A stretch of DNA of 64,000 nt from Bartonella fuyuanensis (GTDB lineage: Bacteria > Pseudomonadota > Alphaproteobacteria > Rhizobiales > Rhizobiaceae): assembly GCF_014197255.1 (NCBI RefSeq), contig NZ_JACIFE010000001.1, positions 186,001 through 250,000 of the forward strand. The letters run 5' to 3'. Of this stretch, positions 37,896 to 48,765 are shown in pieces (position 1 is the first letter of the stretch; the number at the start of each line of letters is the position of its first letter). Made by a program: the position numbers and the translations under genes. Below the pieces are notes generated by a model. It was not told the DNA's origin. It worked only from the letters and a program-made list of their open reading frames with translations, and made no database searches.

Positions 37896-39469
37896 TGGAA
37901 CGAAGAGGGCAAGAAGTAAAGCGACGTCGCACATTTGCGATTATTGCTCACCCAGATGCTGGGAAAACAACATTAACAGAAAAACTTTTATTATTGGGTG
38001 GGGCTATTCAACTTGCTGGAGAAGTAAAAGCCAAAGAAGGTCGTGTTCTAACCCATTCTGATTGGATGAATATTGAGCGTGATCGTGGTATTTCGGTTGT
38101 GACTTCGGTGATGACGTTTGAATATGAAAATCATATTTTTAATCTCTTAGATACTCCAGGCCATGAAGATTTTGCAGATGATACTTATCGCACCCTCACA
38201 GCTGTTGATAGCGTTGTCATGGTGTTGGATGGAGCCCGCGGAATTGAACCTAGAACACTGAAATTATTTGAAGTGTGTCGAATGCGAAATATTCCTATTG
38301 TCACTTTTATCAATAAAATGGATCGTGAGGTACGTGATCCTATAGAGCTTTTAGATGAAATTGAAGAAAAACTTACGCTTGATACTGCGCCGATAACATG
38401 GCCGATTGGTCTGGGGAAAGATTTTATTGGTACCTATGACCTTGATCATAATTGTTTTCGACAAAAAGATGATGAAATAATACAGCGTATAGTTTCAAAT
38501 CCCAGTGAGGTTGCCCATTTACTTCCTGAATATCAACGTTCAACTTTTATTGAAGGAGTAGAACTCGCTCAAAGTGTTTGCAAAGATTTTGATCTTCAAG
38601 CTTTCCGTGAAGGTCATATGACTCCGGTTTATTTTGGTTCAGCTCTGAGAAATTTTGGTGTGCGTGATTTGATCAATGCGCTTATTGATTTTGGTCAAAG
38701 TCCTCGTGATCAAAGTGCAGATCAACGCAATATCCTAGCAACTGAATCTAAAATGACAGGGTTTGTTTTTAAAATTCAAGCGAATATGGATCCTAATCAT
38801 CGTGATCGTATTGCATTTTTTCGGGTATGTTCAGGAACACTTAAACGTGGTATGAAAACAAAGTTAGTCCGAACAGGAAAATCGATAACACTTTCGACTC
38901 CACAATTTTTCTTTGCGCGTTCACGCCAAATTGCTGATCAAGCTTATGCTGGTGATATTGTAGGGATTCCTAATCATGGAACATTGCGTATTGGTGATAC
39001 TTTGACTGAAGGAGAAGATATCCTCTTTCAGGGAGTTCCAAATTTTGCACCAGAAATTTTGCGTCGTGTTTGTTTGAGGGATCCAATGAAAGCTAAAAAG
39101 CTCAAAGAAGCTTTGCAACAAATGGCTGAAGAAGGGGTTGTTCAATTGTTTATTCCTGATGATGGAGGACCTTCTTTCATTGGTGTTATTGGTGCTTTGC
39201 AAATTGATGTTTTAAAAGAACGATTGAAAATAGAATATTCTTTACCAGTTAATTTTGAGTCTGCACGCTTTAATTTATGCCGTTGGATTTCAGCGCAGAG
39301 TAAAGATGAGTTGCAAAAGTTTCTCAGTAATCACCGCTCTTCTATTGCGTATGATTTAGAAGGTGATCCAGTTTTTTTAGCGGAGAACCATTTTTCGCTG
39401 AATTATGAAGCAGAAAGGGCACCTAAAATAAAATTTTCTACTTTTAAAAATTATCAAATACGCTCTTAA
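37895..39469 (+). CDS. prfC: Peptide chain release factor 3
   Basis: GTPase that recycles RF1/RF2 from terminated ribosomes. P-loop AHPDAGKTT at 18-26, switch-region RGISVVTSVMTFEY, DTPGHEDF at 86-93, and NKMD. 524 aa with the RF3-type C-terminal domain. It overlaps lysS by one base (TAATG), so the two should be translationally coupled. Confidence 0.95.
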   Translation: MERRGQEVKRRRTFAIIAHPDAGKTTLTEKLLLLGGAIQLAGEVKAKEGRVLTHSDWMNIERDRGISVVTSVMTFEYENHIFNLLDTPGHEDFADDTYRTLTAVDSVVMVLDGARGIEPRTLKLFEVCRMRNIPIVTFINKMDREVRDPIELLDEIEEKLTLDTAPITWPIGLGKDFIGTYDLDHNCFRQKDDEIIQRIVSNPSEVAHLLPEYQRSTFIEGVELAQSVCKDFDLQAFREGHMTPVYFGSALRNFGVRDLINALIDFGQSPRDQSADQRNILATESKMTGFVFKIQANMDPNHRDRIAFFRVCSGTLKRGMKTKLVRTGKSITLSTPQFFFARSRQIADQAYAGDIVGIPNHGTLRIGDTLTEGEDILFQGVPNFAPEILRRVCLRDPMKAKKLKEALQQMAEEGVVQLFIPDDGGPSFIGVIGALQIDVLKERLKIEYSLPVNFESARFNLCRWISAQSKDELQKFLSNHRSSIAYDLEGDPVFLAENHFSLNYEAERAPKIKFSTFKNYQIRS

Positions 39470-40006
39470 AAATAAAGAAAAGTTTTTTCTGCAATAATTT
39501 GATTTGTAATGATAATTTATTACTTTTTACATAATTAAGAGATTTGAATACTAGAAGCTTCTCATCTTAAAGCAATCAAAATCATTTATTTGCACATCAT
39601 AAATATAATTACTGGAATGTGTAAAAACACTTAAATAAAAAAACTTATAAAGCTTCTACATAGCCAAGTCTCACCAAAAAACGAGCAATTGTAAAGAAAA
39701 TGATAGAGTATGTAAAAGGTATTTTCAGATTGCACTATATAAAGAATACGATAAATTTATTATATTACCTATTTAAATTAGATAATAAACTATAATCAAT
39801 TCTTCGTTAAAAAGTATCAGGAAAAATTTATCTATGTTTTCGCGGTTATTTAAGACATGTAGTGTATTTCAGGATTTTTTAATCTAAGCTAAAAATCTTC
39901 TGTATAAATATAGCTTTTCAGTTTTTCCTTTTGTAAATATTGTATACATTTATAGTTATGCACATAATTAATAAGCTGAAATTTGTTATCCCAAATACGA
40001 GATCAT
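39470..40006. other. Spacer between prfC and addB
   Basis: 537 bp, A+T-rich, holding integrase-start repeat copy 3 (39541-39690). No gene seen. Confidence 0.6.
39541..39690 (+). repeat. Integrase-start repeat, copy 3
   Basis: GAATA-AAG-TTCTC, then CAATCAAAATCATTTATTTG, CACAT, TGGAATG-GTGT and a decayed GCTTCTACATAGCC segment that aligns with the integrase start of copy 2. About 20 bp of the 5' block are missing. Confidence 0.6.
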
Positions 40007-43000
40007 ATGGCCTATAAACCGCGTGTCTTTTCTATTTCTTCAGGAACTGCTTTTTTGCCTCATTTTGTTGATGCACTGCTTTCTGGTATGCTTATTGATA
40101 ATTTTGCTCCCAATGGAGACATTCAGACTGCCCTTGCTGATAGCCTTATTTATGTGCCGACACGTCGTGCTGCTCGTACTTTGCGTTTAGCTTTTGTTGA
40201 AAGAAGCGATACACAATCAACTTTCTTGCCAACCATTCGTGCTTTGGGAGATGTAGATGAAGACAGTTTTCTTTTTATCGAAAATCAGATTAATGCTTTA
40301 GATTCACCCATTGGAGAAAGTGAACGTCTTTTTCTTTTAGCGCGCCTTATTCGTCCATGGCGTGAAAATTTGCCTGCGCATCTACGTGCTATGTTTGATA
40401 CAGAAGATGTGCTTATTCCAGCTCATAGTGCTGATGCGATTTGGCTTGCTCAAGATTTAGCACATTTGATGGATGAAATCGAAACGGAAGGAGCAGATTG
40501 GTCAAAACTTAAAGATATTGCTCCTGATATGGTCGCTGAATGGTGGCAAATAACGCTCGATTTCTTAACTATTGTTACGCAAAATTGGCCACAAATCCTA
40601 CAAGAAAGGAAACGAAGTAATCCCGCAGAATGGCGTAATCAAGTACTCACCATGCATGCAGAAACTTTACGACGAACACAACCTGATAAGCCTATCATTG
40701 CAGCTGGTGTGTCAGGTTCTATTCCTGCAGTTTCTCATCTTTTAAAGGTTATATCCTCTCTGCCAAAAGGGGCTGTTGTTCTTCCTGGACTTGATTTTCA
40801 TATGGATGAAGAGCAGTGGGATGCACTAAGTAGTAGCAATAAAGAAAAAACAGCTTGTAATTTTTTTGATCATGCAGAAAATGTCTTTAGCCATCCTCAA
40901 TATCATTTAAAAAAGCTCCTTACTCTTATGGAGTGTCAACGTCATCATGTTTGCGAAATTGGCCAACAAAGTGCAACAAAGAAAAGGCGGATGGCTCTTT
41001 TATCAGAAGCACTCCGACCGGCTTCTACGACAGATAAATGGATACAAATTGTCCGTGATGATTATGAGAGTCTTTGTGCAGATTGGTCATTTATTGAAGC
41101 TATAAACGAACATGAAGAGGCTCTGGCTATTGCTGTTGCTTTACGCAAAGCTATTGAAGAACCAAAAAAGACTGCAGCTCTTATTACAAATGATCGTAAT
41201 TTAGCACGCCGTGTTTCTGCAGAATTACAGCGGTTTGGAATTGAAGCAAATGATTCGGGTGGAATACCGCTTGCACAAACATTGCCTGTAACTCTCTTAC
41301 GACTTATCTTAGAAAATGTGTTGCAGCCTAATGATCCTATAGCTTTTCTTTCTCTTCTCAAACATCCACTTACAGCACTCCAACAAAACCGTTATCGTTT
41401 ACGGGAAATGGCAGAAAATTTTGAACTTTTTGTTCTTCGAGGGAATACGGGGCGTATCAGTCTTTGCGAATGTGATCAATTTCTTGAAAAATGGATTGAG
41501 ACATATACTCATCATGATTCTGAAATCAACCCCCTTGATCAGCAAAAATATGAAGAAGCACGTTTCCTTTGTCATCTTTTAAAGAAAGCTGTTGAACCTT
41601 TAACGTTTCTTATAAAACAAGAGAAAGAATGTACTATCAATGAGGCTGCAATAGCAACTGTTGAGGTTTTTGAAAATTTTGGTCGCAATGAGGATAATTC
41701 TCTTGCACATCTTTATCAACACGAAGCAGGGCAAGCCTTATCAAATTTTTTGCGTGAATTGGTCAGTGATCAATCAGGATTAACATTTCATCTTTACGAA
41801 TGGCCTGCTATGTTTTCTGCCATAATAGCTACCCGTTCTGTCACACCTTCTCCTGGAGGACATCCGCGTTTATTCATCTGGGGTACTTTGGAATCACGTT
41901 TGCAAACGGTTGATACAGTGGTTATCGGCGGTCTTAATGAAGAATCCTGGCCGATGTCAACCCGAAATGATGCCTTTTTATCGCGATCAATGAAAATGAT
42001 GTTAACTTTGGAACCAGCAGAGCAGCGCGTTGGTCTTTCCGCACATGATTTTCAATGGGCGATGGGAATGGATAAAGTGGTTATGAGTCGCGCATTGCGC
42101 GTTAATCATACGCCTTCCATTCCTTCACGTTGGCTACAACGCATAGAAACAGTTGTAGGAAAACAAATTTGGAAACAAATTCGTGCGCGAGGTGAAATAC
42201 TACTCCATTGGGCAAAACTGCTTGATCATACGAGCTTGATTTCAGGGGTTGAGCGTCCTTGCCCTGTACCACCCCTTGAGATGCGCCCACGTCATTTTTC
42301 AGTCACTGAAATAGAAACATTGCGGTATGATCCTTATGCTATTTATGCAAAAAAAATCTTAAGGCTCAAACCACTTAAAGCACTTATTCATGATCCTGGT
42401 GCTACTGAACGTGGAATACTTTATCACGCTATTCTTGCAGATTTTTGCACACAAATAAAAAATCCAAATGCTGCAAATGCATTAAATATGCTTCTCGCTA
42501 TTGGCCGTAAGGAATTTGATAAATGCAATTTTCCGTCCGATATTGAAGTAATTTGGTGGACTAGTTTTGAAGATCTTGCTCCACGCCTGATTCAATGGGA
42601 ACAAAGTTTAGGACCGCGAGAGCGATATGCTGAAATTGTATCACAAAAAATTCCTATAGGTACAACAGGAGTAACCCTTTCAGGGCGTGCTGATCGATTT
42701 GATATTTTGCCAGATAAAACAGTTGAAATTTTAGATTTTAAAACCAGTACACTTCCTTCATCAAAACAGATTCGTAAATTATTGTTTCCACAGTTGGCTT
42801 TAGAAACAGCTTTGCTTATAAAAGGGGCTTTTCCAGATTTTCAAGATCTTATTCCCTCAAATTTATTTTATATTCCTCTTAACGAAAAAGGTGAAATTAA
42901 ATCCCAATCCATTCTTTTAAAGAAAAAGGAAGTAAAAACTCACTTAAATGCTGTTAATTTTGGTAAAATTGCGTGGGAAAAACTTATCGCACTCATAACT

Positions 43001-43132
43001 TATTATCAAAATCCACAACAAGGCTATCTTTCACATGCTGTCCCAATGTTAAAACGATCTGAAGGTGATTACGACCATTTGGCACGGTTATGGGAATGGT
43101 CAAGTGATCTTCATAAAGCAGAGAAATCATGA
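40007..43132 (+). CDS. addB: Double-strand break repair protein AddB (alphaproteobacterial type)
   Basis: Subunit of the AddAB helicase-nuclease that resects DNA ends for RecA. 1041 aa from the ATG at 40007; a TTG at 39983 is possible. The N-terminal helicase-like domain is degenerate, as typical of AddB. The C-terminal RecB-type nuclease motif GRADRFDILPDKTVEILDFK lies at about 892-912 with its catalytic Asp and Lys. The stop overlaps addA by 4 bases. Confidence 0.92.
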   Translation: MAYKPRVFSISSGTAFLPHFVDALLSGMLIDNFAPNGDIQTALADSLIYVPTRRAARTLRLAFVERSDTQSTFLPTIRALGDVDEDSFLFIENQINALDSPIGESERLFLLARLIRPWRENLPAHLRAMFDTEDVLIPAHSADAIWLAQDLAHLMDEIETEGADWSKLKDIAPDMVAEWWQITLDFLTIVTQNWPQILQERKRSNPAEWRNQVLTMHAETLRRTQPDKPIIAAGVSGSIPAVSHLLKVISSLPKGAVVLPGLDFHMDEEQWDALSSSNKEKTACNFFDHAENVFSHPQYHLKKLLTLMECQRHHVCEIGQQSATKKRRMALLSEALRPASTTDKWIQIVRDDYESLCADWSFIEAINEHEEALAIAVALRKAIEEPKKTAALITNDRNLARRVSAELQRFGIEANDSGGIPLAQTLPVTLLRLILENVLQPNDPIAFLSLLKHPLTALQQNRYRLREMAENFELFVLRGNTGRISLCECDQFLEKWIETYTHHDSEINPLDQQKYEEARFLCHLLKKAVEPLTFLIKQEKECTINEAAIATVEVFENFGRNEDNSLAHLYQHEAGQALSNFLRELVSDQSGLTFHLYEWPAMFSAIIATRSVTPSPGGHPRLFIWGTLESRLQTVDTVVIGGLNEESWPMSTRNDAFLSRSMKMMLTLEPAEQRVGLSAHDFQWAMGMDKVVMSRALRVNHTPSIPSRWLQRIETVVGKQIWKQIRARGEILLHWAKLLDHTSLISGVERPCPVPPLEMRPRHFSVTEIETLRYDPYAIYAKKILRLKPLKALIHDPGATERGILYHAILADFCTQIKNPNAANALNMLLAIGRKEFDKCNFPSDIEVIWWTSFEDLAPRLIQWEQSLGPRERYAEIVSQKIPIGTTGVTLSGRADRFDILPDKTVEILDFKTSTLPSSKQIRKLLFPQLALETALLIKGAFPDFQDLIPSNLFYIPLNEKGEIKSQSILLKKKEVKTHLNAVNFGKIAWEKLIALITYYQNPQQGYLSHAVPMLKRSEGDYDHLARLWEWSSDLHKAEKS

Positions 43133-46100
43133 CTTTTTTTTCTATTCCTAAAGCAGCTCTTGATGCACAAGCAACGGCAACACATCCTCAAAAAAACGTG
43201 TGGGTTTCTGCGAATGCTGGATCTGGAAAAACGCATGTTTTAAGTGAACGTGTTATACGTTTGCTTTTAAACGGGACGCCTCCAGCACGTATTTTATGCC
43301 TTACTTATACAAGGGCTGCCGCTGCTGTTATGCAATCACGAATTGTTCATACGCTTTCCAGTTGGAATGAACTCAATGATGCCCAGCTTCAAAAAACCTT
43401 AGCACGGTTTGAAAATAAGCCCGTCAATGCGCAAAAATTAACTTATGCAAGACAACTCTTCGCTCGTGCTCTTGAAACGCCTGGTGGCTTAAAAATCCAA
43501 ACGATACATGCTTTTTGTGAATCTCTTTTGCATCAATTTATGTTAGAAGCCAATATTGCAGGGCATTTCGAAATTCCTGATGATATCAGTCGAAAAAAAT
43601 TACTACAAGAATCTCGCCGCCAACTTTTAGCTCGTCATGATGTAAAACCTGTTTTACAACAGTTATTTAAAGTTATCGGGGAACATACGTTTAATCAATT
43701 ACTCTATGAAGCAACGGAAAAGCAACATAAACTGTCTGATTTTTTATCTTTTCTTTTATGTGACAATGGAGAAGGAAAATTACGCGCGTTTTTTAACTTA
43801 ACGCCTGATGAAACAAACCAAAGCCTTTTGGAACAAATTCAACAGACAGCGCGCCTTCCTCTTTATATTCTTACACATTGTAAAACAGAAGGCAGTCAAA
43901 GCTTCAAGGATATGGTGGCAAAACTTTCCCAATTAGAAAAAATGCGTGATGAGACAAAAATTCTCAATATTATTTCTGATGTTTATTTTACAACCAAAGG
44001 TGAGCCGCGGAATTTTTCACATTTATCTCGTAAAAAATCAGACGAAATTTGGCCTTTTATTCAACAAACGTTTGAAGATAAACAAAGAAAGCTTTCTATT
44101 CTTTTAGAGAAATATCAGTGCGCAAAAGTCGCCACTCTCAATATGGCTGCTTTTCAGCTATGTGCTATTTATCTTAAAATCTATACAAATTTAAAAAAGG
44201 CCAATGGTTTCTTAGACTTTGACGACCTTATTGAACGTACGCTTCATTTGTTACAGCGCAAAGGTGCAAGCCAATGGGTGCATTATAAACTTGATCATGG
44301 GCTTGATCACATTCTACTTGATGAAGCACAAGATACCAACCCTGAGCAATGGCAAATTATTCAACTGTTGGTACAAGAGTTTTTTTCAGGCTATAGCCAG
44401 CGAACAAATATACGTACTCTTTTTGCTGTAGGAGATGAGAAGCAATCGATTTATTCTTTTCAAGGCGCTGCTCCAGAAAATTTTGCTGCAAATGGACGAA
44501 TCATTCAAAAAAAAGTGCAGCAAACAAATCAGCAGTTTGAAAAAATACAATTGCATTACTCTTTTCGCTCTACAGCGGATGTTCTTAAAAGCGTTGATCT
44601 TGTTTTTGAATCACCAGAAAACTATAAAGGGGTTTCGGCAGAAAATACAAAAACAGTGCATGAAGCTATTCGTGTTCATAGTCCTGGTGAAGTTGTTATA
44701 TGGGATGCCATTTCCAAAGAGAAGCGTGAATTACCTCAAGATTGGTGTACAACTGTTGATCATTTAGATACACCTGAAGTCCGATTAGCAGAAAAAATTG
44801 CTGAGACTATTGCTAATTGGTTACAAAAAGGTGAAATACTTTCAGCAAAAGGACGTTTAATACGGGCAAGTGATATTATGATCTTAGTTCGTAAACGTGA
44901 TCAATTTGTCTCAGCTCTTTCCCGTGCTTTTAAACACCGTAATATTCCGGTAGCAGGTGCTGATCGTTTACGACTTACCAAACATATTAGTATTCGTGAT
45001 TTAATGGCACTTGCGCGTTTTGTTTTACAGCCACAAGATGATCTTTCTCTTGCTTGTGTTTTAAAAAGTCCTCTTTTTGCTCTGAGTGAAGAGGAACTCT
45101 ATCAGATTTCTGCACATCGCACGGGCTCTCTTTGGCAAAGTCTGCGTACACATACATCATCGCAGGTATCTTTTAAATATGCTTTTGAAAAGCTAAACTG
45201 TTATCGTAATTTGGTGGATCAGATACCGGTTTTCGAATTCTATAGCCATATTCTGAACAACGATAAGGGACGACAAAAAATTCTAGCTCGTTTAGGATCT
45301 GAAGCAAGTGATGTGCTTGATGCTTTTATGGATTATACGCTCACTATTCAAAAGGCAGGATTACCTGGATTACAAGCTTTTTTAGAAACATTAAGTGCGA
45401 GCGAGCCAGAAATTAAACGTGAATTTGAACAAAATAATGAAGAAATTCGTGTCATGACAGTTCATGCTGCAAAAGGACTAGAGGCTGCTGTTGTGTTTTT
45501 AGTTGATCCTGGCAGTGCGATTTGGCACCCTCAGCATGCACCTCACTTACTTAAAGTTCCTTTAAACGATACACAATGGAATGGACAACAAGCTTTTATT
45601 TGGCGCCCCAATGAAAAGTTAGATACAAAACTTTCTAATCAAGCAATTTCGCATTTAAAAAAGCGTGCAGAAGAAGAATATAGACGTCTTCTTTATGTAG
45701 GAATGACACGCGCTGAGGATCGCTTGTTTATTTGTGGATATAAAAGCCAGAAAACATCATCTCAGACATGGTTACAACTGGTAAAAAGAGCCCTAGAACC
45801 GCATGTTGTTGCTGTGAAAGGGCCTGCGGAAGATATTACAGCTTGGCGTTATTGCATTACAGCACCTTCTTCTGGTTCTATAAATCAAAAAACATCTAGT
45901 GCTGAATACCAAACATTACCACCTTTGCCTGCTTTTTTCTTTCATAAAATACCAGCAGAACCAGTATTACCAAAACCGTTAAAACCCTCAGTTGCTAGTC
46001 TTTCCATTGAAGTTGATACAGAGTTTTCCTCAGATTCAAAACAACTTACTACCTCACCTGTTTTAGGAGAAACGAACATCAATAGAACTTTTTCTATTGA

Positions 46101-46605
46101 ATATGGTAATTTCATTCATCGATTATTACAATATTTACCTGATTTTCCCCCAAAACAACGTCGAGATTATGCTCGAAGCTATCTCAATATCAAAGCGTCT
46201 CATTGGTATGAGAACCAAAAAGAAGATGCTCTTCACCATATTTGGAAAATATTAGATCATGTTGACCTCAAACCCCTCTTCTCTGAACATTCACGCGCTG
46301 AAGTTTCCTTAATGGGTATTATAAAAATTCATGGAAAAGAACAAGCAATCTCTGGTCAAATTGACCGTCTCTCCATTACGCAAAATAGCATTATCTTTGC
46401 TGATTTTAAAACGGGAATCCCACCAGAAAACGAAGCTGCTATTGCCTCCCATCATTGGTTGCAAATGGCTCTTTACCGAAAATTGTTGCAAGCTATTCAT
46501 CCTGGTAAAGATGTTCAAGCTCTGCTAATCTACAGTAAAGAAGCTAAAGTTTTTAAACTTCCTCCAGAAAAATTGGAGGCATGTCTTAATGAAATTGCCT
46601 TATGA
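43129..46605 (+). CDS. addA: Double-strand break repair helicase AddA (alphaproteobacterial type)
   Basis: UvrD/Rep-like helicase plus nuclease. Walker A ANAGSGKTH at 28-36, LDEAQDTNPEQW (Walker B), GDEKQSIYSFQGA, VMTVHAAKGLEA and LLYVGMTRAEDRLF are helicase motifs Ia-VI. The C-terminal nuclease has GQIDRLSITQNSIIFADFKT at about 1077-1096. 1158 aa. With addB it makes the complete recombinational repair nuclease. Confidence 0.95.
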   Translation: MTFFSIPKAALDAQATATHPQKNVWVSANAGSGKTHVLSERVIRLLLNGTPPARILCLTYTRAAAAVMQSRIVHTLSSWNELNDAQLQKTLARFENKPVNAQKLTYARQLFARALETPGGLKIQTIHAFCESLLHQFMLEANIAGHFEIPDDISRKKLLQESRRQLLARHDVKPVLQQLFKVIGEHTFNQLLYEATEKQHKLSDFLSFLLCDNGEGKLRAFFNLTPDETNQSLLEQIQQTARLPLYILTHCKTEGSQSFKDMVAKLSQLEKMRDETKILNIISDVYFTTKGEPRNFSHLSRKKSDEIWPFIQQTFEDKQRKLSILLEKYQCAKVATLNMAAFQLCAIYLKIYTNLKKANGFLDFDDLIERTLHLLQRKGASQWVHYKLDHGLDHILLDEAQDTNPEQWQIIQLLVQEFFSGYSQRTNIRTLFAVGDEKQSIYSFQGAAPENFAANGRIIQKKVQQTNQQFEKIQLHYSFRSTADVLKSVDLVFESPENYKGVSAENTKTVHEAIRVHSPGEVVIWDAISKEKRELPQDWCTTVDHLDTPEVRLAEKIAETIANWLQKGEILSAKGRLIRASDIMILVRKRDQFVSALSRAFKHRNIPVAGADRLRLTKHISIRDLMALARFVLQPQDDLSLACVLKSPLFALSEEELYQISAHRTGSLWQSLRTHTSSQVSFKYAFEKLNCYRNLVDQIPVFEFYSHILNNDKGRQKILARLGSEASDVLDAFMDYTLTIQKAGLPGLQAFLETLSASEPEIKREFEQNNEEIRVMTVHAAKGLEAAVVFLVDPGSAIWHPQHAPHLLKVPLNDTQWNGQQAFIWRPNEKLDTKLSNQAISHLKKRAEEEYRRLLYVGMTRAEDRLFICGYKSQKTSSQTWLQLVKRALEPHVVAVKGPAEDITAWRYCITAPSSGSINQKTSSAEYQTLPPLPAFFFHKIPAEPVLPKPLKPSVASLSIEVDTEFSSDSKQLTTSPVLGETNINRTFSIEYGNFIHRLLQYLPDFPPKQRRDYARSYLNIKASHWYENQKEDALHHIWKILDHVDLKPLFSEHSRAEVSLMGIIKIHGKEQAISGQIDRLSITQNSIIFADFKTGIPPENEAAIASHHWLQMALYRKLLQAIHPGKDVQALLIYSKEAKVFKLPPEKLEACLNEIAL

Positions 46606-46771
46606 GTTACTCTTTCTCTTCAAAGCATCTTTTTATTTTCATAAAATCATACAAATAAATACAATTCACAATATCTAATGTAAAAAGGTCCTTTAATAAT
46701 TTATCTTTGCAATAACTTGATATGAATTGCTATCATCCCAATGTATAGAAATGAATCTAAAGGATAAATCA

Positions 46772-47095
46772 ATGACGTGTATAAAAGTTGATAAAGACAA
46801 TTTCGAAAGTGAAGTTTTAACCTCTTCCACACCTGTTGTAGTTGATTTTTGGGCAGAATGGTGTGGGCCTTGCAAAATGATTGCTCCAATTTTGGATGAA
46901 ATTTCAAAAGAAATGCAAAATCAAGTTAAAATTGCTAAAGTGAATATTGATGAGAATCCGGAATTGGCTATTCAATATGGAGTACGTTCTATCCCTACAT
47001 TACTAATGTTTAAAAATGGAAATGTTTCATCGAATATAGTTGGCGCTTCCCCTAAAGGACACCTTTATGAATGGATAAAAGATGGGCTTAGTTAA
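46772..47095 (+). CDS. trxA: Thioredoxin
   Basis: 107 aa from the ATG at 46772, which has AAGGAT upstream; longer starts at 46727 are not needed. Active site [10 protein letters not shown] with Cys31 and Cys34, and the conserved cis-Pro in RSIPTLLMF. Follows addA by 166 bases in the addB-addA-trxA order known from Rhizobiales, where folC and accD usually lie close by; here they are 8 kb away on the other strand. Confidence 0.96.
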   Translation: MTCIKVDKDNFESEVLTSSTPVVVDFWAEWCGPCKMIAPILDEISKEMQNQVKIAKVNIDENPELAIQYGVRSIPTLLMFKNGNVSSNIVGASPKGHLYEWIKDGLS

Positions 47096-47115
47096 TGCCG
47101 CCACATAACAACCAC

Positions 47116-47152
47116 AAAGGGGAGAAATTTTATCTCTCCTTTTGTCTTTTTA
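47116..47152 (+). terminator. Rho-independent terminator of trxA
   Basis: AAAGGGGAGA pairs with TCTCTCCTTT (one G-U pair) over a 7-base loop, followed by TGTCTTTTT, 20 bases after the trxA stop. Confidence 0.9.
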
Positions 47153-48243
47153 AACATTATTTTTTGCAGTCTATTATAATTAAAAAATTCCCATATATAA
47201 ACAAAAGTATACACAGTCAATAATGATGCAAAGATTATAATGCATTAAGCTAGTTTAAATGAAACGCAAATACGTTATTCTGATGACAGTTCATAAATTT
47301 TACGATACGTTTTTTATAATATAAAAAGTTTTGTCGTATAGAAAAGAAAAACCTTAAAACATTTAGTAATTTGAAATTGATTGATAACATCATATATTTA
47401 AAGGTTACATCTTGTTTTAATGAGTTGGACATCACATTAAAAAATAAAATTTGCAATTTCCAAAGTTTGGAACTGTAAAATGTATATCTGCTGTCACAAT
47501 AAATAATGAAAATTATAAAATCATAATGTTATGTCTTATGAAATTGGAAGCCCTTACTAACGTATTATCTGGTTAAGTATCAAAGATATTTTGAAAATTA
47601 TAGTTTAAAAATAGTGAAATCGAGTTTTGGTTGAGAAATTTTAGTCATACAAAACTTGTAGATTTGAGAAGACTTATTCAAAATAAGGCGGTAGAATTTA
47701 AACTTACTATAGCTTTACTAAATACAAATATTTGAATAAACTCTTAAAAATCTCACTAAAAATTTAAATTAACTTCTTTAGTAAGATAAGAGCTAAAATT
47801 ATTCTAAAAACATATTCCTAGAATTAGAATATTTAATTTTTTGAATTTAAAGATGCATCGGCTTTTTTTAAGAATTTATATTTTTTAATCGATTTTATAA
47901 AGGTGCAAGATTCGAATATGAAAAATTATAAATAAAATAATCCTTTAGGTGTGATATATATTTAAAATAAGTTAGCTTTTCATCAAGCTGGTGGCGAGGT
48001 CTCAAAATTCTAGATATTAGATTCTCTAAAATAAACCGATTACTTTCTACAAATTGACGGATGTGCTTTGCAAGTTGTTCCACTATTATATAAATAAAAG
48101 AATCAGTGTTTTGTTGTATCGTCATAGTTGGTGCAGCCAAAAGGGGATTTTTATGTTTTCATCATCTTAAATTTCATAGGTATAGATTAAGAAGGGTATC
48201 ATCAATTAAAAAATGATGATGTCCATGATCACGGTTATGTTTT
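47153..48243. other. Gene-free spacer, ~1.1 kb
   Basis: Strongly A+T-rich. An 81-codon minus-strand frame at 47895-48140 (containing LISRILRPRHQLDEK) is not recognisable and may be the tail of a lost gene; in relatives a phosphotransferase and a nucleotidyltransferase (amgK/murU type) often follow tsaE. Confidence 0.5.
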
Positions 48244-48714
48244 TTAAAGTGTATGAATTGCAAAAGATAGTTGTAAACGTTTAATGGAATGTTGTGATGA
48301 TTTAAGTGTCACATGACGCCCATGAGCTTCATATTGTAAGGTAAGTGCAAAAGTAGCCAGTTCTAAAAAAGCTGAACTTTTTTCTGGCCACTCAACAAGT
48401 AAGATATTTTTTTCACGTGCTTCATGCAATCCTAATTCATCAATTTCTTCTGCCATAGAAAGGCGATAAAAATCAGCGTGAATAATTTCAAACTTTGGAA
48501 GTTGATAATTTTGCACAAGAGTAAAAGTAGGGCTTGGAACATCCATTGTGTTATCGTTTACAAGTGTTTGAATGATTGTACGTGCAATGGTTGATTTTCC
48601 AGTTCCAAGATCCCCTTGCAGAGTTACAAGATCTCCAGGCTTTAAAGAAAGAGCTAAATTTTGTGCAAAAAGCTTTGTTGCTTCTTCATTTTCAAGAAAA
48701 AAGTTAAGATTCAT
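48244..48714 (-). CDS. tsaE: tRNA threonylcarbamoyladenosine biosynthesis ATPase TsaE
   Basis: 156 aa. P-loop GDLGTGKST at 34-42, PSPTFTLVQNY and DFYRL motifs. Works with TsaB, TsaC and TsaD to make t6A37, the substrate later used by MtaB (encoded at 1579). Start ATG at 48714, a TTG one codon earlier. It follows divL on the same strand, an arrangement I recall from several alphaproteobacteria. Confidence 0.94.
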   Translation of the reverse strand: MNLNFFLENEEATKLFAQNLALSLKPGDLVTLQGDLGTGKSTIARTIIQTLVNDNTMDVPSPTFTLVQNYQLPKFEIIHADFYRLSMAEEIDELGLHEAREKNILLVEWPEKSSAFLELATFALTLQYEAHGRHVTLKSSQHSIKRLQLSFAIHTL

Positions 48715-48765
48715 CAAGTGTTCCCTGAAATGGATGAAAAATTTTTATTATAGTAAGAATTGAAA

